Source of the DNA: Actinomycetota bacterium
Lineage (GTDB): Bacteria; Actinomycetota; Acidimicrobiia; Acidimicrobiales; Iamiaceae
DNA: 64,000 nucleotides
Assembly: GCA_019639075.1 (NCBI GenBank)
Contig: JAHBSO010000007.1
Coordinates: 62,001-126,000, forward strand
Direction of reading: 5' to 3'
Shown here piece by piece: positions 46,426 to 55,661 of this stretch. Each line of letters starts with the position of its first letter. Position 1 is the stretch's first letter. Made by a program: the position numbers and the translations under genes. Under the pieces are notes generated by a model. It was given only the letters and a program-made list of their open reading frames with translations. It was not told the DNA's origin and did no database searches.

Positions 46426-48951
46426 CTACGGGACGGCGGTCAGCACGATCGTGCCGAACAGGCCGTCCTGGCCGATGCTGCGGTTGCCCACGCCGGGGTA
46501 CTCGCCGGCGGTGAAGCCGTTGGTGATCGAGTCGTTGACCCCGAAGCGGATCGCCGCCTCGTCACCGGCCACCGCCGGGAAGGCGATGTTGGAGTCCGAG
46601 TAGGCGTGGACGTCGAAGGCCACCTCGACGGTGATCGTCTGCGCGGTCGTGCCGGTCAGCACCCGGCTGCTCGACCCGGTGAACGGCACGTAGGCCCCGC
46701 TCCCGCTGTTGACGCCCGTCGACGACGGCGTGATGTTGAAGTTCTGCCACGCCCCGCTGCCGACCTTGGCCCGGACGGTGATCGCGCTCATCGACGTGCG
46801 GGCGCTGCCGCCCTGCTCGTCGATGAGGGTGTGCGCACCCCGGAGCACCTGGTTCATGTCCAGATGCCAGGTCTCACCGTTCTCCGGGACGACGTCGAAG
46901 GTCACCCGGTAGCCGGCGTTCGCGTCGCGCTGGGCGTCGTCGACGGTGCAGCACGCATCGGCGCCGATCATGCCCCGGAGCGACACGTTGATGTTCTTCG
47001 ACGTCGAGGTCGACTTCACCTTGTGGCGCCACTCGTGGACGTTGACGATCGAGTCGTAGACCCCGTTGGCGGTGCTGGTGTCGGTGACCTGGACGTTCTG
47101 GATCCGCGTCTGCGGCACCTGGAGCAGGTCGGCGTAGAGCACGAAGTAGTTGCCCTGGCGGGCCAGCTCGACGACGTCGACGTTCAGCCCGAGGAAGCTC
47201 GGCATCGGGAACGCCGCGAACGACGAGCTGAGGCCGCTCACGAAGTTCGGGAACAGCGCCGGGAACAGCGTCTCGATGCTGGCGGTGTTGGCCCCGATGT
47301 TGTTGTCGATGACCTTGGCCTGGACCTGCGAGGACGGGCCGGGGGTGATGGTCGGCGCCAGCGTGCCGTTGGCCTCGTCGAAGCCGAGCTCGAACCCGAG
47401 CGGCGACGACACCGACAGCCGGAGCCACGGGATGTCGACCCCGTTGCGGGTCTCGATGAACTCGATCCAGAGCCCGGCCAGCTTGAGCTCCGAGGACTCA
47501 CCGTTGGGCCCGGCGGCCGAGGTCAGGAACGGGGCGACCTTCGGGGTCACCCGGATCTTCATCGGCGTGTTGGCCGGCAGGGTCGAGAACTGCGGCACCA
47601 GTCCGGCCAGCACGGTCGAGGTGATCGGCAGCGGGGTGCCGGCCAGGTCGAGCTCGGTGATGTCCTGGTTCAGGAGCCCGCACTCGGTCATGGCCCCGAG
47701 GAGCTGGTTGAAGGTGGATGCCGAGATCACGAGTCCGAGGCCGTAGGGGGCGCCGGACGGCGTGGTGCTGCCGAGCGTCGGATACGTGCCGGGCACGTCG
47801 AAGGTCTCCGGCAACGTCGGGGCCCCGGGCACCGCGGCGCAGTCACCGGGGTTGGTCCCACGCGTCGCGTAGAAGTCGGCGTTCGAGCGGAGGTCGAGCG
47901 CCGTGGCGCCCTCGGTGATCTGGGTGAACGGCGCGTCGAGGTGCGCGTTGACGGCCTCGCCGACCGAACCGGCGATGGAGATCTGCGCGAGCGCGGTCTC
48001 GATGGCGTCGGCGATCGGCGAGTCGGCCGGACCGGAGCCGTCGGGATCGCCGAGCTGGCTGGAGAAGCCGCTGCCGATCATCGTGCTGATCTGCGGGCCG
48101 GCGACCGCGTTGACGATGTCGCCGATGAGGAAGGCGTCGCCGTCGCAGATGCCGCCGAGGAACTCGTAGGTCACGCCCGAGGTGTTGACCGTGGGCGTGC
48201 CGATGAGGTTGACGTCGACGTGGGACGGATCGCCAGGAGCCGGCTGCAGGTCGAACCTGGCGTTGATCGTGGTCTGCGGGATGTTGACCTCGAGCTTGCA
48301 GCGGCTCTGGATGAGCATGCCGTCGTCGATCAGGAGGTCGAGACCGATCGCCAGGTTGGAGATCGTGATGTTGGTGTTCATGCCCGACGCCGAGCTCGAC
48401 GCGGTCAGGTTCACGCCGCCCATGCTCGCCTCGTAGGCGTTGCCGGTGATGTCGAAGGTGAGGAACGCGTCCTGCTGGTGGACGAGCGGCTGCTGGGCGA
48501 GGATCAGCCCGCTGATGTCGAACGAGCCGGACGCCAGGTCGTTGATGATCGGGCCCAGGCTGTTGAGGCCGGTGTTGGTGAAGCGCATGCCGACGCCGTC
48601 GACGGAGTACTCGCCGACGTCGATGCTCGGGCCGCTCACGACGGTCGAGTAGAACTTCTCGACCTTGCCGGCGGGCGAGGTGTAGATCGCCTCGACGACG
48701 GTCACGGTCCCGTCGGGACCGAGGGGCAGGTCGACCGAGAACGTCCGGTCCGGGTTGATCGGCGTCGAGACGCCGTTCACGGTGAGCGTGCCGTTGACGT
48801 CCGCGTTCTCACGGATCTTTCCCGTGACGGTCGTGGAGTCCCCGTCGACGATCGCGCCGTCGTGCGGTGCGGTGATCTTCGGGATGTCGCACGCGGTGAG
48901 CGCCAGCAGCAACGCCGCGGCCAGGGCCGCGACGGTGGACCTTCTCTTCAT
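46426..48951 (-). CDS. Large lipoprotein, possibly TULIP/BPI-like lipid-binding
   Basis: 841 aa. Signal peptide MKRRSTVAALAAALLLALTA with the lipobox Cys at 21. An Ig-like domain (about 25-105, ITAPHDGAIVDGDSTTVTGK) comes first. Then a long amphipathic beta/helix region (about 110-600) with VGMRFTNTGLNSLGPIINDL, INARFDLQPAPGDPSHVDVN and FLGLNVDVVELARQGNYFVL. The long hydrophobic helix next to alternating strands and the final strand motif recall TULIP (BPI-like) lipid-binding modules, but this is by pattern only. The C-terminal 240 residues look like a further beta-sandwich pair. Predicted to face outside. The start at 48951 follows a purine-rich stretch. The gene is divergent from the secreted hydrolase at 49161. 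Confidence 0.75.
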   Translation of the reverse strand: MKRRSTVAALAAALLLALTACDIPKITAPHDGAIVDGDSTTVTGKIRENADVNGTLTVNGVSTPINPDRTFSVDLPLGPDGTVTVVEAIYTSPAGKVEKFYSTVVSGPSIDVGEYSVDGVGMRFTNTGLNSLGPIINDLASGSFDISGLILAQQPLVHQQDAFLTFDITGNAYEASMGGVNLTASSSASGMNTNITISNLAIGLDLLIDDGMLIQSRCKLEVNIPQTTINARFDLQPAPGDPSHVDVNLIGTPTVNTSGVTYEFLGGICDGDAFLIGDIVNAVAGPQISTMIGSGFSSQLGDPDGSGPADSPIADAIETALAQISIAGSVGEAVNAHLDAPFTQITEGATALDLRSNADFYATRGTNPGDCAAVPGAPTLPETFDVPGTYPTLGSTTPSGAPYGLGLVISASTFNQLLGAMTECGLLNQDITELDLAGTPLPITSTVLAGLVPQFSTLPANTPMKIRVTPKVAPFLTSAAGPNGESSELKLAGLWIEFIETRNGVDIPWLRLSVSSPLGFELGFDEANGTLAPTITPGPSSQVQAKVIDNNIGANTASIETLFPALFPNFVSGLSSSFAAFPMPSFLGLNVDVVELARQGNYFVLYADLLQVPQTRIQNVQVTDTSTANGVYDSIVNVHEWRHKVKSTSTSKNINVSLRGMIGADACCTVDDAQRDANAGYRVTFDVVPENGETWHLDMNQVLRGAHTLIDEQGGSARTSMSAITVRAKVGSGAWQNFNITPSSTGVNSGSGAYVPFTGSSSRVLTGTTAQTITVEVAFDVHAYSDSNIAFPAVAGDEAAIRFGVNDSITNGFTAGEYPGVGNRSIGQDGLFGTIVLTAVP

Positions 48952-49160
48952 CTTCTCCCCCTCCGGGATCCCGGCGGCAGCGGTGCCGCCGGACCTTGCA
49001 CCAGTGTGACAGACGGACCACCCGTGTGCCGTCGTTCGCAGCATATGACACCGGTCACCCGAAGACGAGGACGAGCGGCCGCGGCGCGACGTCGCTACGG
49101 TTCCGACCACGTCGCCGTGCCGAGGGGGCCGGCGACCACCTGAGGGGGAAGGTGCAGACG

Positions 49161-52028
49161 ATGCTGCGCGACCGACGTCATCCGTTCCTGTCGCTGCTGC
49201 TGGTGCTGGGGCTGTTGCTGGCCGCTGTCGGCTCGTCCGAGCCGGCCGGGGCCCGCACCGCACCGGGCACGCAGCCGACCACCGGCACGATCGGCGGTAC
49301 GGTCCGCGACGGCGACGGCGACCCGATCGCCGGCGCCCGCGTCGAGCTCGTCGACGGCCGTGTCGCCGAGCCGGTCACGACCACCACCGCGGCCGACGGC
49401 TCCTACCGGGCCGAGGTGCAGGCCGGACGCTGGGCCGTCCGGGTCGTCGCCCACGGGTACCAGACGATGTGGGCACCGGGCACGCCCCGGATCTCCGACG
49501 CGGCGATCCACCAGGTCGATCCCGGAACCGACGTGGACGGCATCGACGTCACGTTGGAACCCGGCGCCGACCTGACCGGGCGGATCACCGACCCCGACGG
49601 CCGAGGCGTCGAGGGCGCTCGCGTGTGGGCGTTCGCGCCCGGCGACGTCTGGCTCGGCTCGCTCGCCGCCCGGTCGGGCGCCGACGGCAGCTACCGCATC
49701 GAGGGCCTCGCCCCGCTCGACTACCGGATCGCCGTCGTCGCCCCGGCCGGCAGCGGGCTGCAGAACCGGTGGGCCGACGACCCGGTGCGCGTCGAACCGG
49801 GTGTCGACCGCACCGGCTTCGACGTCGCCCTCGACGCCGGGGCCTCGATCAGGGGGCGGGTCACCGACCCGGACGGTCAGCCCCTCGGCGGGGTCTCGGT
49901 CACCGCGTGGTCGCCGACCGACCGCTGGATCGCCGGTGCCGGCTCCACCACCGCGGCCGACGGCACCTATGTCATCGAAGGTCTCGACCCCGGTTCGTAC
50001 AAGGTGCGGTTCGGGCGTGCCGACCTGACCCCGCGCTGGAGCGGACCGGCGATGACCCGGGCGGCCGGCGCCGCCGTCGAGGTGGCCGACACCTCGGCCG
50101 TCACCGGCATCGACTCGCACCTCACCCCGGCCTACCCGTACACGTCGGTCTCGGACCTGGTGGTGCCCGACTCGGCCCACTGCGACGCGACCGCCGACAA
50201 CTGCCACCTCCCCTTCCCCAGCGACCGCTTCACCGTCGCCGACCCGACGACGCCGACCGGTCGACGCGTCGCGTTCGACCCCGAGGGGATGCCGACGAAC
50301 GCCGCAGGGACCCCGGTCGACCCCACGCACTGGAACGAGCTCGACGGCTTCAGCCCGTCGGCCGCCATGCTGCTCAGCGTCCCCGGCGTGGACCTCGACC
50401 TGTCCGGCACCGCGTCGCTGACCGACCTCGCGCCGTCGCTCGACCCCGACGCCCCGATCGTCCTCCTCGACGTCACCGCCGGCGAGCGCCTCGCCTACTG
50501 GACCGAGCTCGACTCCTACGCCGAGCCGGGCACCGTGCCCATGATGTTCATCCGGCCGGCCGAGCAGCTCCGGGAGGGCCACCGGATCGTGGTCGGCGTC
50601 CGCGGCCTGGTCGACGGGACCGGACGGTCGATCGAACCCACCCCGGCGTTCGCCGCCTACCGCGACCTCGTCCGCACCGGCGATCCCAACCTCGAGGACC
50701 GCCGCCCGGCGATGGAACGCACCTTCGCCGACCTCGACGCGGTCGGCGTCGAGCGGGGCGATCTCCAGTTCGCCTGGGACTTCACCATCGCCAGCACCGA
50801 GGCGCTCTCGGGTCGGCTCCTGCACATGCGCGACGACGCGTTCGCCCGGCTCGACGGTCACGCCCCGGCGTTCACCGTCACCTACGACCAGCCGTCGACC
50901 CGCGAGGGCGTCGCCCGGGAGATCCGCGGCACCTACGAGGTGCCGATGTACCTCACCGGTTCCGGCGAGCCCGGGAGCGAGTTCGTCCTCGGCCCCGACG
51001 GCCTGCCCACCTACACCGGCACCTACACGGCGAACTTCCGCTGCATCATCCCGCCGAGCGCGACCGCGGCCGACCCGGCCGGGGTCGGCCTCTACGGGCA
51101 CGGCCTCCTCGGCACCGCGAACCAGATCAACGCCCCGTGGCGGGTGGCATCGCAGGGCAACCGGGTGTTCTGCGGCACCGACCTGATCGGCATGGCCGAG
51201 GAGGACGTGCCCAACGCAGTCAGGATCCTGAGCGACGTGTCGACGTTCAACACGCTGGCCGACCGCCTCCAGCAGGGCCACCTGAACACCCTGTTCCTCG
51301 GGCGGCTGCTCGTCGCCCCCGACGGCTTCGCGTCGAGCCCGAGCTTCCAGCAGGACGGCACGCCGCTGATCGACGACGACCTCGTGTACTACGGCATCAG
51401 CCAGGGCGGGATCATGGGCGCCGCGACCACCGCGGTGGCCCAGGACTGGACGAAGGCCACCCTCGACGTCGCCGCCATCAACTACGGGCTCCTGCTCGAC
51501 CGCAGCGTCGACTTCGACCCGTTCCGCTCGATCCTGTCGGCCTCGTACCCGGCCGCCGCCGACCGGGCGCTCGGCCTCCAGTTCATCCAGATGCTGTGGG
51601 ACCGGGGCGAGGCCTCGGCCTACGCGCAGCACCTCGTGTCGGACCCGTACCCGAACACGCCGGTCAAGCAGATCCTCCTGCACGCCGCGTTCGGCGACCA
51701 CCAGGTGGCGAACGTCGGCACGGCCTACGAAGCCCGCACGCTCGGCATCCCGGCCCACCGTCCCGTCCTCGCCGACGGCCGCTCGCCCGAGGTCGACGTG
51801 CTCTGGGACGTGCCCGCGATCACGGCGTACCCGCACCAGGGGTCGGCCGTGGTGTTCTGGGACTCGGGGGCGGCGGTCCCGCCGCTCACCAACCAGCCGC
51901 CCCGCGAAGGCGACGACCCGCACGGCGACCCGCGGGCCAACCCGGCGGCCGTCGCCCAGATCATCGGGTTCTTCGCCACCGGCGAGGTGATCGACACCTG
52001 CGACGGCCAGGCCTGCACCGGCCCGTGA
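49161..52028 (+). CDS. Secreted protein: three Ig-like repeats plus alpha/beta-hydrolase domain
   Basis: 955 aa. The N-terminal signal peptide (LSLLLVLGLLLAAVGSSEPA then GA) predicts export. Three carboxypeptidase-regulatory-like beta-sandwich repeats follow (about 40-110, 118-195, 205-285), each with the pattern G.V.D.DG.P..GA.V and TTAADGSY-type strands. Residues about 310-620 hold LPFPSDRFTVADPTTPTGRR and APIVLLDVTAGERLAYWTEL, and the C-terminal domain contains GISQGGIMG with nucleophile-elbow Ser747. This suggests an extracellular esterase- or lipase-like enzyme. The Asp and His of the triad are not assigned with confidence. The frame extends upstream, but the ATG at 49161 gives a proper signal peptide. 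Confidence 0.82.
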   Translation: MLRDRRHPFLSLLLVLGLLLAAVGSSEPAGARTAPGTQPTTGTIGGTVRDGDGDPIAGARVELVDGRVAEPVTTTTAADGSYRAEVQAGRWAVRVVAHGYQTMWAPGTPRISDAAIHQVDPGTDVDGIDVTLEPGADLTGRITDPDGRGVEGARVWAFAPGDVWLGSLAARSGADGSYRIEGLAPLDYRIAVVAPAGSGLQNRWADDPVRVEPGVDRTGFDVALDAGASIRGRVTDPDGQPLGGVSVTAWSPTDRWIAGAGSTTAADGTYVIEGLDPGSYKVRFGRADLTPRWSGPAMTRAAGAAVEVADTSAVTGIDSHLTPAYPYTSVSDLVVPDSAHCDATADNCHLPFPSDRFTVADPTTPTGRRVAFDPEGMPTNAAGTPVDPTHWNELDGFSPSAAMLLSVPGVDLDLSGTASLTDLAPSLDPDAPIVLLDVTAGERLAYWTELDSYAEPGTVPMMFIRPAEQLREGHRIVVGVRGLVDGTGRSIEPTPAFAAYRDLVRTGDPNLEDRRPAMERTFADLDAVGVERGDLQFAWDFTIASTEALSGRLLHMRDDAFARLDGHAPAFTVTYDQPSTREGVAREIRGTYEVPMYLTGSGEPGSEFVLGPDGLPTYTGTYTANFRCIIPPSATAADPAGVGLYGHGLLGTANQINAPWRVASQGNRVFCGTDLIGMAEEDVPNAVRILSDVSTFNTLADRLQQGHLNTLFLGRLLVAPDGFASSPSFQQDGTPLIDDDLVYYGISQGGIMGAATTAVAQDWTKATLDVAAINYGLLLDRSVDFDPFRSILSASYPAAADRALGLQFIQMLWDRGEASAYAQHLVSDPYPNTPVKQILLHAAFGDHQVANVGTAYEARTLGIPAHRPVLADGRSPEVDVLWDVPAITAYPHQGSAVVFWDSGAAVPPLTNQPPREGDDPHGDPRANPAAVAQIIGFFATGEVIDTCDGQACTGP

Positions 52029-52029
52029 G

Positions 52030-52617
52030 CTACCGCAGTTCGTAGAGGATCGGTGCCCGGCCCGGACCCTGGTGGTTCGGGTCGGGACCGACCTTGGCGG
52101 CCAGGCCGTCGGCGATGAGCTCGTCGACCGCCTTCTTCACCGTGGCCGGCGACCCACCACCGGCCCGGTCGGCCAGCTGGGCCAGGGTGAAGCGCTTCGG
52201 ACCACCGGCCGCGGTGGCCTTCAGCGTCGACACCGACACCTGTGGACCGCGGGACGACGCCGGGCGGCTCGCCGTGCGACCCCGCGGCGCGGCCCGCCCG
52301 GTGAGCGGCAGGTCGAAGCCGGCCCGGGCCAGCACGTCGTCGTCGACGCCGAGGGTGCGGAACGCCTCGACCGGGATGCCCTCGACGTCGGCGTAGGCCC
52401 GGGCGTGGGCCACGAACTCCGCGGTGATGCGGTCGACGTCGGCCGCCCGGGCCCGCTCGCGCGCCGCGGCGGCGTGGAGCCGGTCGATCGGGTCCGACGC
52501 GGACGCGAAGGCGGCGTCGGCCCGGGCCACGGCCTCCTCGTCGATGACCGAACGGGGATCGTCGATCCAGCTCAGGTAGCGACGGACGGCGGCTTCGGGG
52601 GACGTGCTCTCGGACAT
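52030..52617 (-). CDS. Winged-helix-like protein coupled to an acyl-CoA dehydrogenase
   Basis: 195 aa. The N-terminal 100 residues are helical and Ala/Arg-rich (DRLHAAAARERARAADVDRI). A basic linker (RGRTASRPASSRGP) leads to a C-terminal winged-helix-like module: KRFTLAQLADRAGGGSPATV, then KKAVDELIADGLAAKVGPDP and a short beta wing. This suggests DNA binding, though I cannot name the family. The ATG overlaps the dehydrogenase stop as TGATG. The gene is convergent with the secreted hydrolase, leaving a 1-bp gap. It may be a second regulator of the island or a nucleoid-type protein. Confidence 0.75.
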   Translation of the reverse strand: MSESTSPEAAVRRYLSWIDDPRSVIDEEAVARADAAFASASDPIDRLHAAAARERARAADVDRITAEFVAHARAYADVEGIPVEAFRTLGVDDDVLARAGFDLPLTGRAAPRGRTASRPASSRGPQVSVSTLKATAAGGPKRFTLAQLADRAGGGSPATVKKAVDELIADGLAAKVGPDPNHQGPGRAPILYELR

Positions 52618-53825
52618 CACGTGGATGGTACCGGCGGTCTGTCCCGGGGCAGGCCGAGCGACCGCTCGGCGATCATGTTCCGGTGCACCTCGTTGGTGCC
52701 ACCGCCGATGCGCGAGGCGAACTGGTAGAGCAGGCTGTTCTGCCACAGGCCCTCGTCGAGGGCGCCGTCGCCCCACAGCATCCCGGCCGGCCCCTCGATG
52801 GACATGGCGAGGTCGACCTTGCGCTCGTTGGCCGCGGTGAGGGTGTTCTTCAGGATCGACGGGTCCGGAGGCGTTCCGGTGCCGTTCATGAGGAAGGTCT
52901 GGAACCGGAGCCCGAGGTACCGCATGATCTGCTCCCGCGAGTACACGTCGGCGAGGCCCTGGCGCACCACCGGGTCACGGTCGCGGCCCAGCTCGCGGGC
53001 GAGCCGGCGCAGCGTCGCGAAGTTGGCCGGGTCGGCGCCGCCGAGCCCGCCGATCATGCCGGCCTCGCTCGACATCACGGTGCGGGTGACCGCCCACCCG
53101 CCGTCGACCTCGCCCACCACGTCGGCCGCCGGGATCCGCACCTCGTCGAGGAACACCTCGTTGAAGTGGCAGTGACCGCTGGCCTGGCGCAGCGGGCGCA
53201 CCTCGACGCCCGGCGAGCGCATGTCGACGACGAAGAACGTGATGCCCTCGTGCTTCGGCGCGGTGGGGTTCGTGCGGGTGAGCAGGATGCCGAAGTCCGC
53301 GTACTGGGCCTGGGTGGTCCAGACCTTCTGGCCGGTCACGACGTACTCGTCGCCGTCGAGCACCGCCTTCGTCGACAGCGACGCCAGGTCCGAGCCCGCA
53401 CCCGGCTCGCTGAACAGCTGGCACCACGCCTCGTCGCCCCGCAGCAGCGGTGGGAGGTAGCGCTCCTGCTGCTCGCGGTTGCCGTGGACCATGAGCGGCG
53501 GGCCGACGAGCGACTGGGCCACCCCGAAGAACCCCGACGACACGTCGTAGCGGGCCGCCTCCTCCACGAAGATGATCATCTCGGCGATCGAGCCGCCCCG
53601 ACCGCCGAACTGCTTCGGCCACGGGACACCGGCCCAGCCGTTGTCGTAGAGGGTCCGCTGCCAGTCGCGGCAGCGCTCGATGTAGGTGCGCTCGGACTCC
53701 TCGTCGGCGTAGATCGCGTTGGACCACTCGGTGTCGGTGCCGGTCCGCAGCGAGGCGTGCTCGTCGAGGAAGGCCCGCACCTCGGCCCGGAACGCGGCCT
53801 GCTCGGGTGTCTCGTCGAAGTTCAT
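52617..53825 (-). CDS. Acyl-CoA dehydrogenase
   Basis: 402 aa, full length. N-terminal helices with NGWAGVPWPKQFGGRGGSIA, the beta domain with WCQLFSEPGAGSDLASLSTK and VVTGQKVWTTQAQYADFGIL, and the C-terminal helical domain with PAGMLWGDGALDEG and FASRIGGGTNEVHRNMIAER (the ...GGT.EI.RN.IAER family ending). FAD-dependent, passing electrons to ETF. It resembles the actinobacterial enzymes of steroid or branched-acid catabolism more than short-chain fatty-acid ones, but the substrate cannot be read from sequence. Coupled at the start to a TetR gene (ATGA) and at the end to the winged-helix protein (TGATG). Confidence 0.94.
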   Translation of the reverse strand: MNFDETPEQAAFRAEVRAFLDEHASLRTGTDTEWSNAIYADEESERTYIERCRDWQRTLYDNGWAGVPWPKQFGGRGGSIAEMIIFVEEAARYDVSSGFFGVAQSLVGPPLMVHGNREQQERYLPPLLRGDEAWCQLFSEPGAGSDLASLSTKAVLDGDEYVVTGQKVWTTQAQYADFGILLTRTNPTAPKHEGITFFVVDMRSPGVEVRPLRQASGHCHFNEVFLDEVRIPAADVVGEVDGGWAVTRTVMSSEAGMIGGLGGADPANFATLRRLARELGRDRDPVVRQGLADVYSREQIMRYLGLRFQTFLMNGTGTPPDPSILKNTLTAANERKVDLAMSIEGPAGMLWGDGALDEGLWQNSLLYQFASRIGGGTNEVHRNMIAERSLGLPRDRPPVPST

Positions 53826-54400
53826 CTGGTCCGGGCTCCTTCGAAGACGACCTCGATCGAGGCGTCGATGCGGTTGTTGACCTCACGGATCGTGCACCGG
53901 TCGTGGGACCACTCCCGCAGCAGCGACCACAACAGGGCGATGGCCAGGCCGACCACGACGGCGGTCTGCGCCTCGTCGGTGTCGCGCATGGCGCCCTCCA
54001 CGACCGCGATGAACGCGTCGCTGTACTCGGTGAACGGTGCGACCACGTCCGGGTCGGTGGCGACCTCCAGCACGGTGATGAGCTGGAAGAAGTTCGGGTT
54101 GCGCTCGAACGCGCCGACCGCCCGGCGCAGGGCGGTGCGGAGGCGCTCGGCGTCGCTGTCGCGCTCGGGTCGGCGCCGGCCGATGGCGTCGGCGAACGAC
54201 GAGCTCCACTCCAGCAGCACGTGCGCGAACAGCTGCTCCTTGGACGGGAAGTAGCGGTAGAGCGTGCCGAGGGCGACGTCCGCTCGCTCGGCGACGTCAC
54301 GGATCTGGATCTGGTCGTACGGCCGCTGTTCGAGCAGCTCCAGCGCGCTGCGGACGATGCGTTGGCGCCGGGCCCGCTGGGCCGGAGTGGGGTCGACCAC
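53822..54400 (-). CDS. TetR family regulator
   Basis: 192 aa from the GTG at 54400. HTH: RIVRSALELLEQRPYDQIQI, then VAERADVALGTLYRYFPSKE with the typical LYRYF recognition-helix end. The C-terminal domain has FERNPNFFQLITVLEVATDP and a hydrophobic helix AVVVGLAIALLWSLLREWSH. The frame extends to 54514, but the extra residues show no similarity and would cross the likely promoter. Its stop overlaps the dehydrogenase start (ATGA), so regulator and enzyme are co-expressed. It is divergent from the amidohydrolase at 54483, and the 82-bp gap holds an AGAA/TTCT dyad that it may bind. Confidence 0.9.
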   Translation of the reverse strand: MVDPTPAQRARRQRIVRSALELLEQRPYDQIQIRDVAERADVALGTLYRYFPSKEQLFAHVLLEWSSSFADAIGRRRPERDSDAERLRTALRRAVGAFERNPNFFQLITVLEVATDPDVVAPFTEYSDAFIAVVEGAMRDTDEAQTAVVVGLAIALLWSLLREWSHDRCTIREVNNRIDASIEVVFEGARTR

Positions 54401-54433
54401 GCCCGGAGGATAGTGGAGCCGAGATGGACATAA

Positions 54434-54455
54434 CAAGAATCCAGTTCTAGTCTTG
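54434..54455. promoter_or_regulatory. Dyad element between divergent TetR and amidohydrolase genes
   Basis: CAAGA (54434-54438) and TCTTG (54451-54455) are exact inverted ends, with an inner AGAA-TCCAG-TTCT dyad (54436-54448 region). The stretch is AT-richer than its surroundings. It lies 34 bp upstream of the TetR GTG and 28 bp upstream of the amidohydrolase GTG, so one bound dimer could control both directions. Confidence 0.45.
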
Positions 54456-54482
54456 CGCCACCCGACGAAGGAGCGTCCGCCC

Positions 54483-55661
54483 GTGCTCGACTTCCAGCTG
54501 TTCGACGCCGACAACCACTACTACGAGGCCACCGACGCCTTCACCCGGCACCTCGACCCGGCGATGGCGAAGCGGACGATCCAGTGGGCCGACATCGACG
54601 GCAAGCGCCGGCTGCTCACCGCCGGGAAGGTCAACCGGTTCATCCCGAATCCGACCTTCTCGCGGGTCGCCAAGCCCGGGTCGCTGGCCGACTACTTCCG
54701 GGCCAAGGCCGGCGTAACCGACCTGCGGGCCGCGTTCGGCGAGCTGGAGCCGATCGAGGACCGCCCGGAGTACCGCGACCGGGACGCCCGACTGGAGGTC
54801 ATGGACGGCCAGGGCATGGAGGCCTGCATCATGCTGCCGACCCTCGGCGTCGGCATGGAGACCGCGCTCGAGCACGACCCCGCGGCCTGCGTCGCCGCGT
54901 TCCGTGCGTTCAACCGCTGGCTCGAGGAGGACTGGGGCTTCGCCTACCAGGAGCGCATCTTCGCCGCTCCCTACCTCACGCTCATCGACCCGGACGCCGC
55001 GGTGGAGGAGCTCCGCTGGGCGCTCGACGCCGGCGCCCGGATCGTGCTGATGCGGCCCGCATCGGTGTGGGGCCTCGGCGGCCGGCGCACGCCGGGCGAT
55101 CCCCGCCACGACGCGTTCTGGTCGCTGCTGAACGAGTCCGGGGTCACCCTCGCCATCCACAGCGGCGACTCCGACTACGCCGACTACGAGCGGATCTGGG
55201 GCATCGACGACGACATGCAGGCGTTCCAGATCCCCACCCTCAAGCGGCTGCTCTCGGCCAACCCGACCCACGACGCCCTCGCGTCGATGATGGCCGACCG
55301 GCTCTTCGAGCGGCACCCCAACCTGCGGGTGGCCACCATCGAGACCGGCACCTCGTGGGTCCGCCCGCTGCTGAGGAAGCTCGCCGCCCTGCACATCCAG
55401 ATGCCCGGCGTGTTCGGCGAGGATCCCGTCGAGGTGTTCAAGCGCAACGTGTGGGTGTCGCCGTTCTTCGAGGACGACGTGCTCGACCTGATCGACGCCG
55501 TCGGGGCCGACCGCGTCGTGTTCGGCTCGGACTGGCCCCACGTCGAAGGGCTCGCCGAGCCGGGCGAGTTCGTCAAGGAGGTCGAGGGCGTCGACCCCGC
55601 GGACGTCCGCAAGATCATGCGGGACAACACCGCCGGCCTCCTCACCCCCCGGCCGCGCTGA
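54483..55661 (+). CDS. Amidohydrolase-2 family metal-dependent hydrolase
   Basis: 392 aa from a GTG with AAGGAG 8 bp upstream. A TTG at 54453 would add ten residues. The TIM-barrel amidohydrolase pattern is present: LFDADNHYYEATDAF at the first strand (D-x-D-N-H rather than the usual D-x-H-x-H), CIMLPTLGVGMETALEHDPA, VTLAIHSGDSDYADY with a likely metal-ligand His, and the terminal VVFGSDWPHVEGLAEPGEFV, where Asp is the usual catalytic metal ligand. The altered first motif is common in a large actinobacterial subgroup found beside steroid and fatty-acid genes. Its reaction is unproven; decarboxylation or C-C hydrolysis are the known activities of relatives. It overlaps the end of the Rieske gene by 20 bp. 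Confidence 0.88.
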   Translation: MLDFQLFDADNHYYEATDAFTRHLDPAMAKRTIQWADIDGKRRLLTAGKVNRFIPNPTFSRVAKPGSLADYFRAKAGVTDLRAAFGELEPIEDRPEYRDRDARLEVMDGQGMEACIMLPTLGVGMETALEHDPAACVAAFRAFNRWLEEDWGFAYQERIFAAPYLTLIDPDAAVEELRWALDAGARIVLMRPASVWGLGGRRTPGDPRHDAFWSLLNESGVTLAIHSGDSDYADYERIWGIDDDMQAFQIPTLKRLLSANPTHDALASMMADRLFERHPNLRVATIETGTSWVRPLLRKLAALHIQMPGVFGEDPVEVFKRNVWVSPFFEDDVLDLIDAVGADRVVFGSDWPHVEGLAEPGEFVKEVEGVDPADVRKIMRDNTAGLLTPRPR

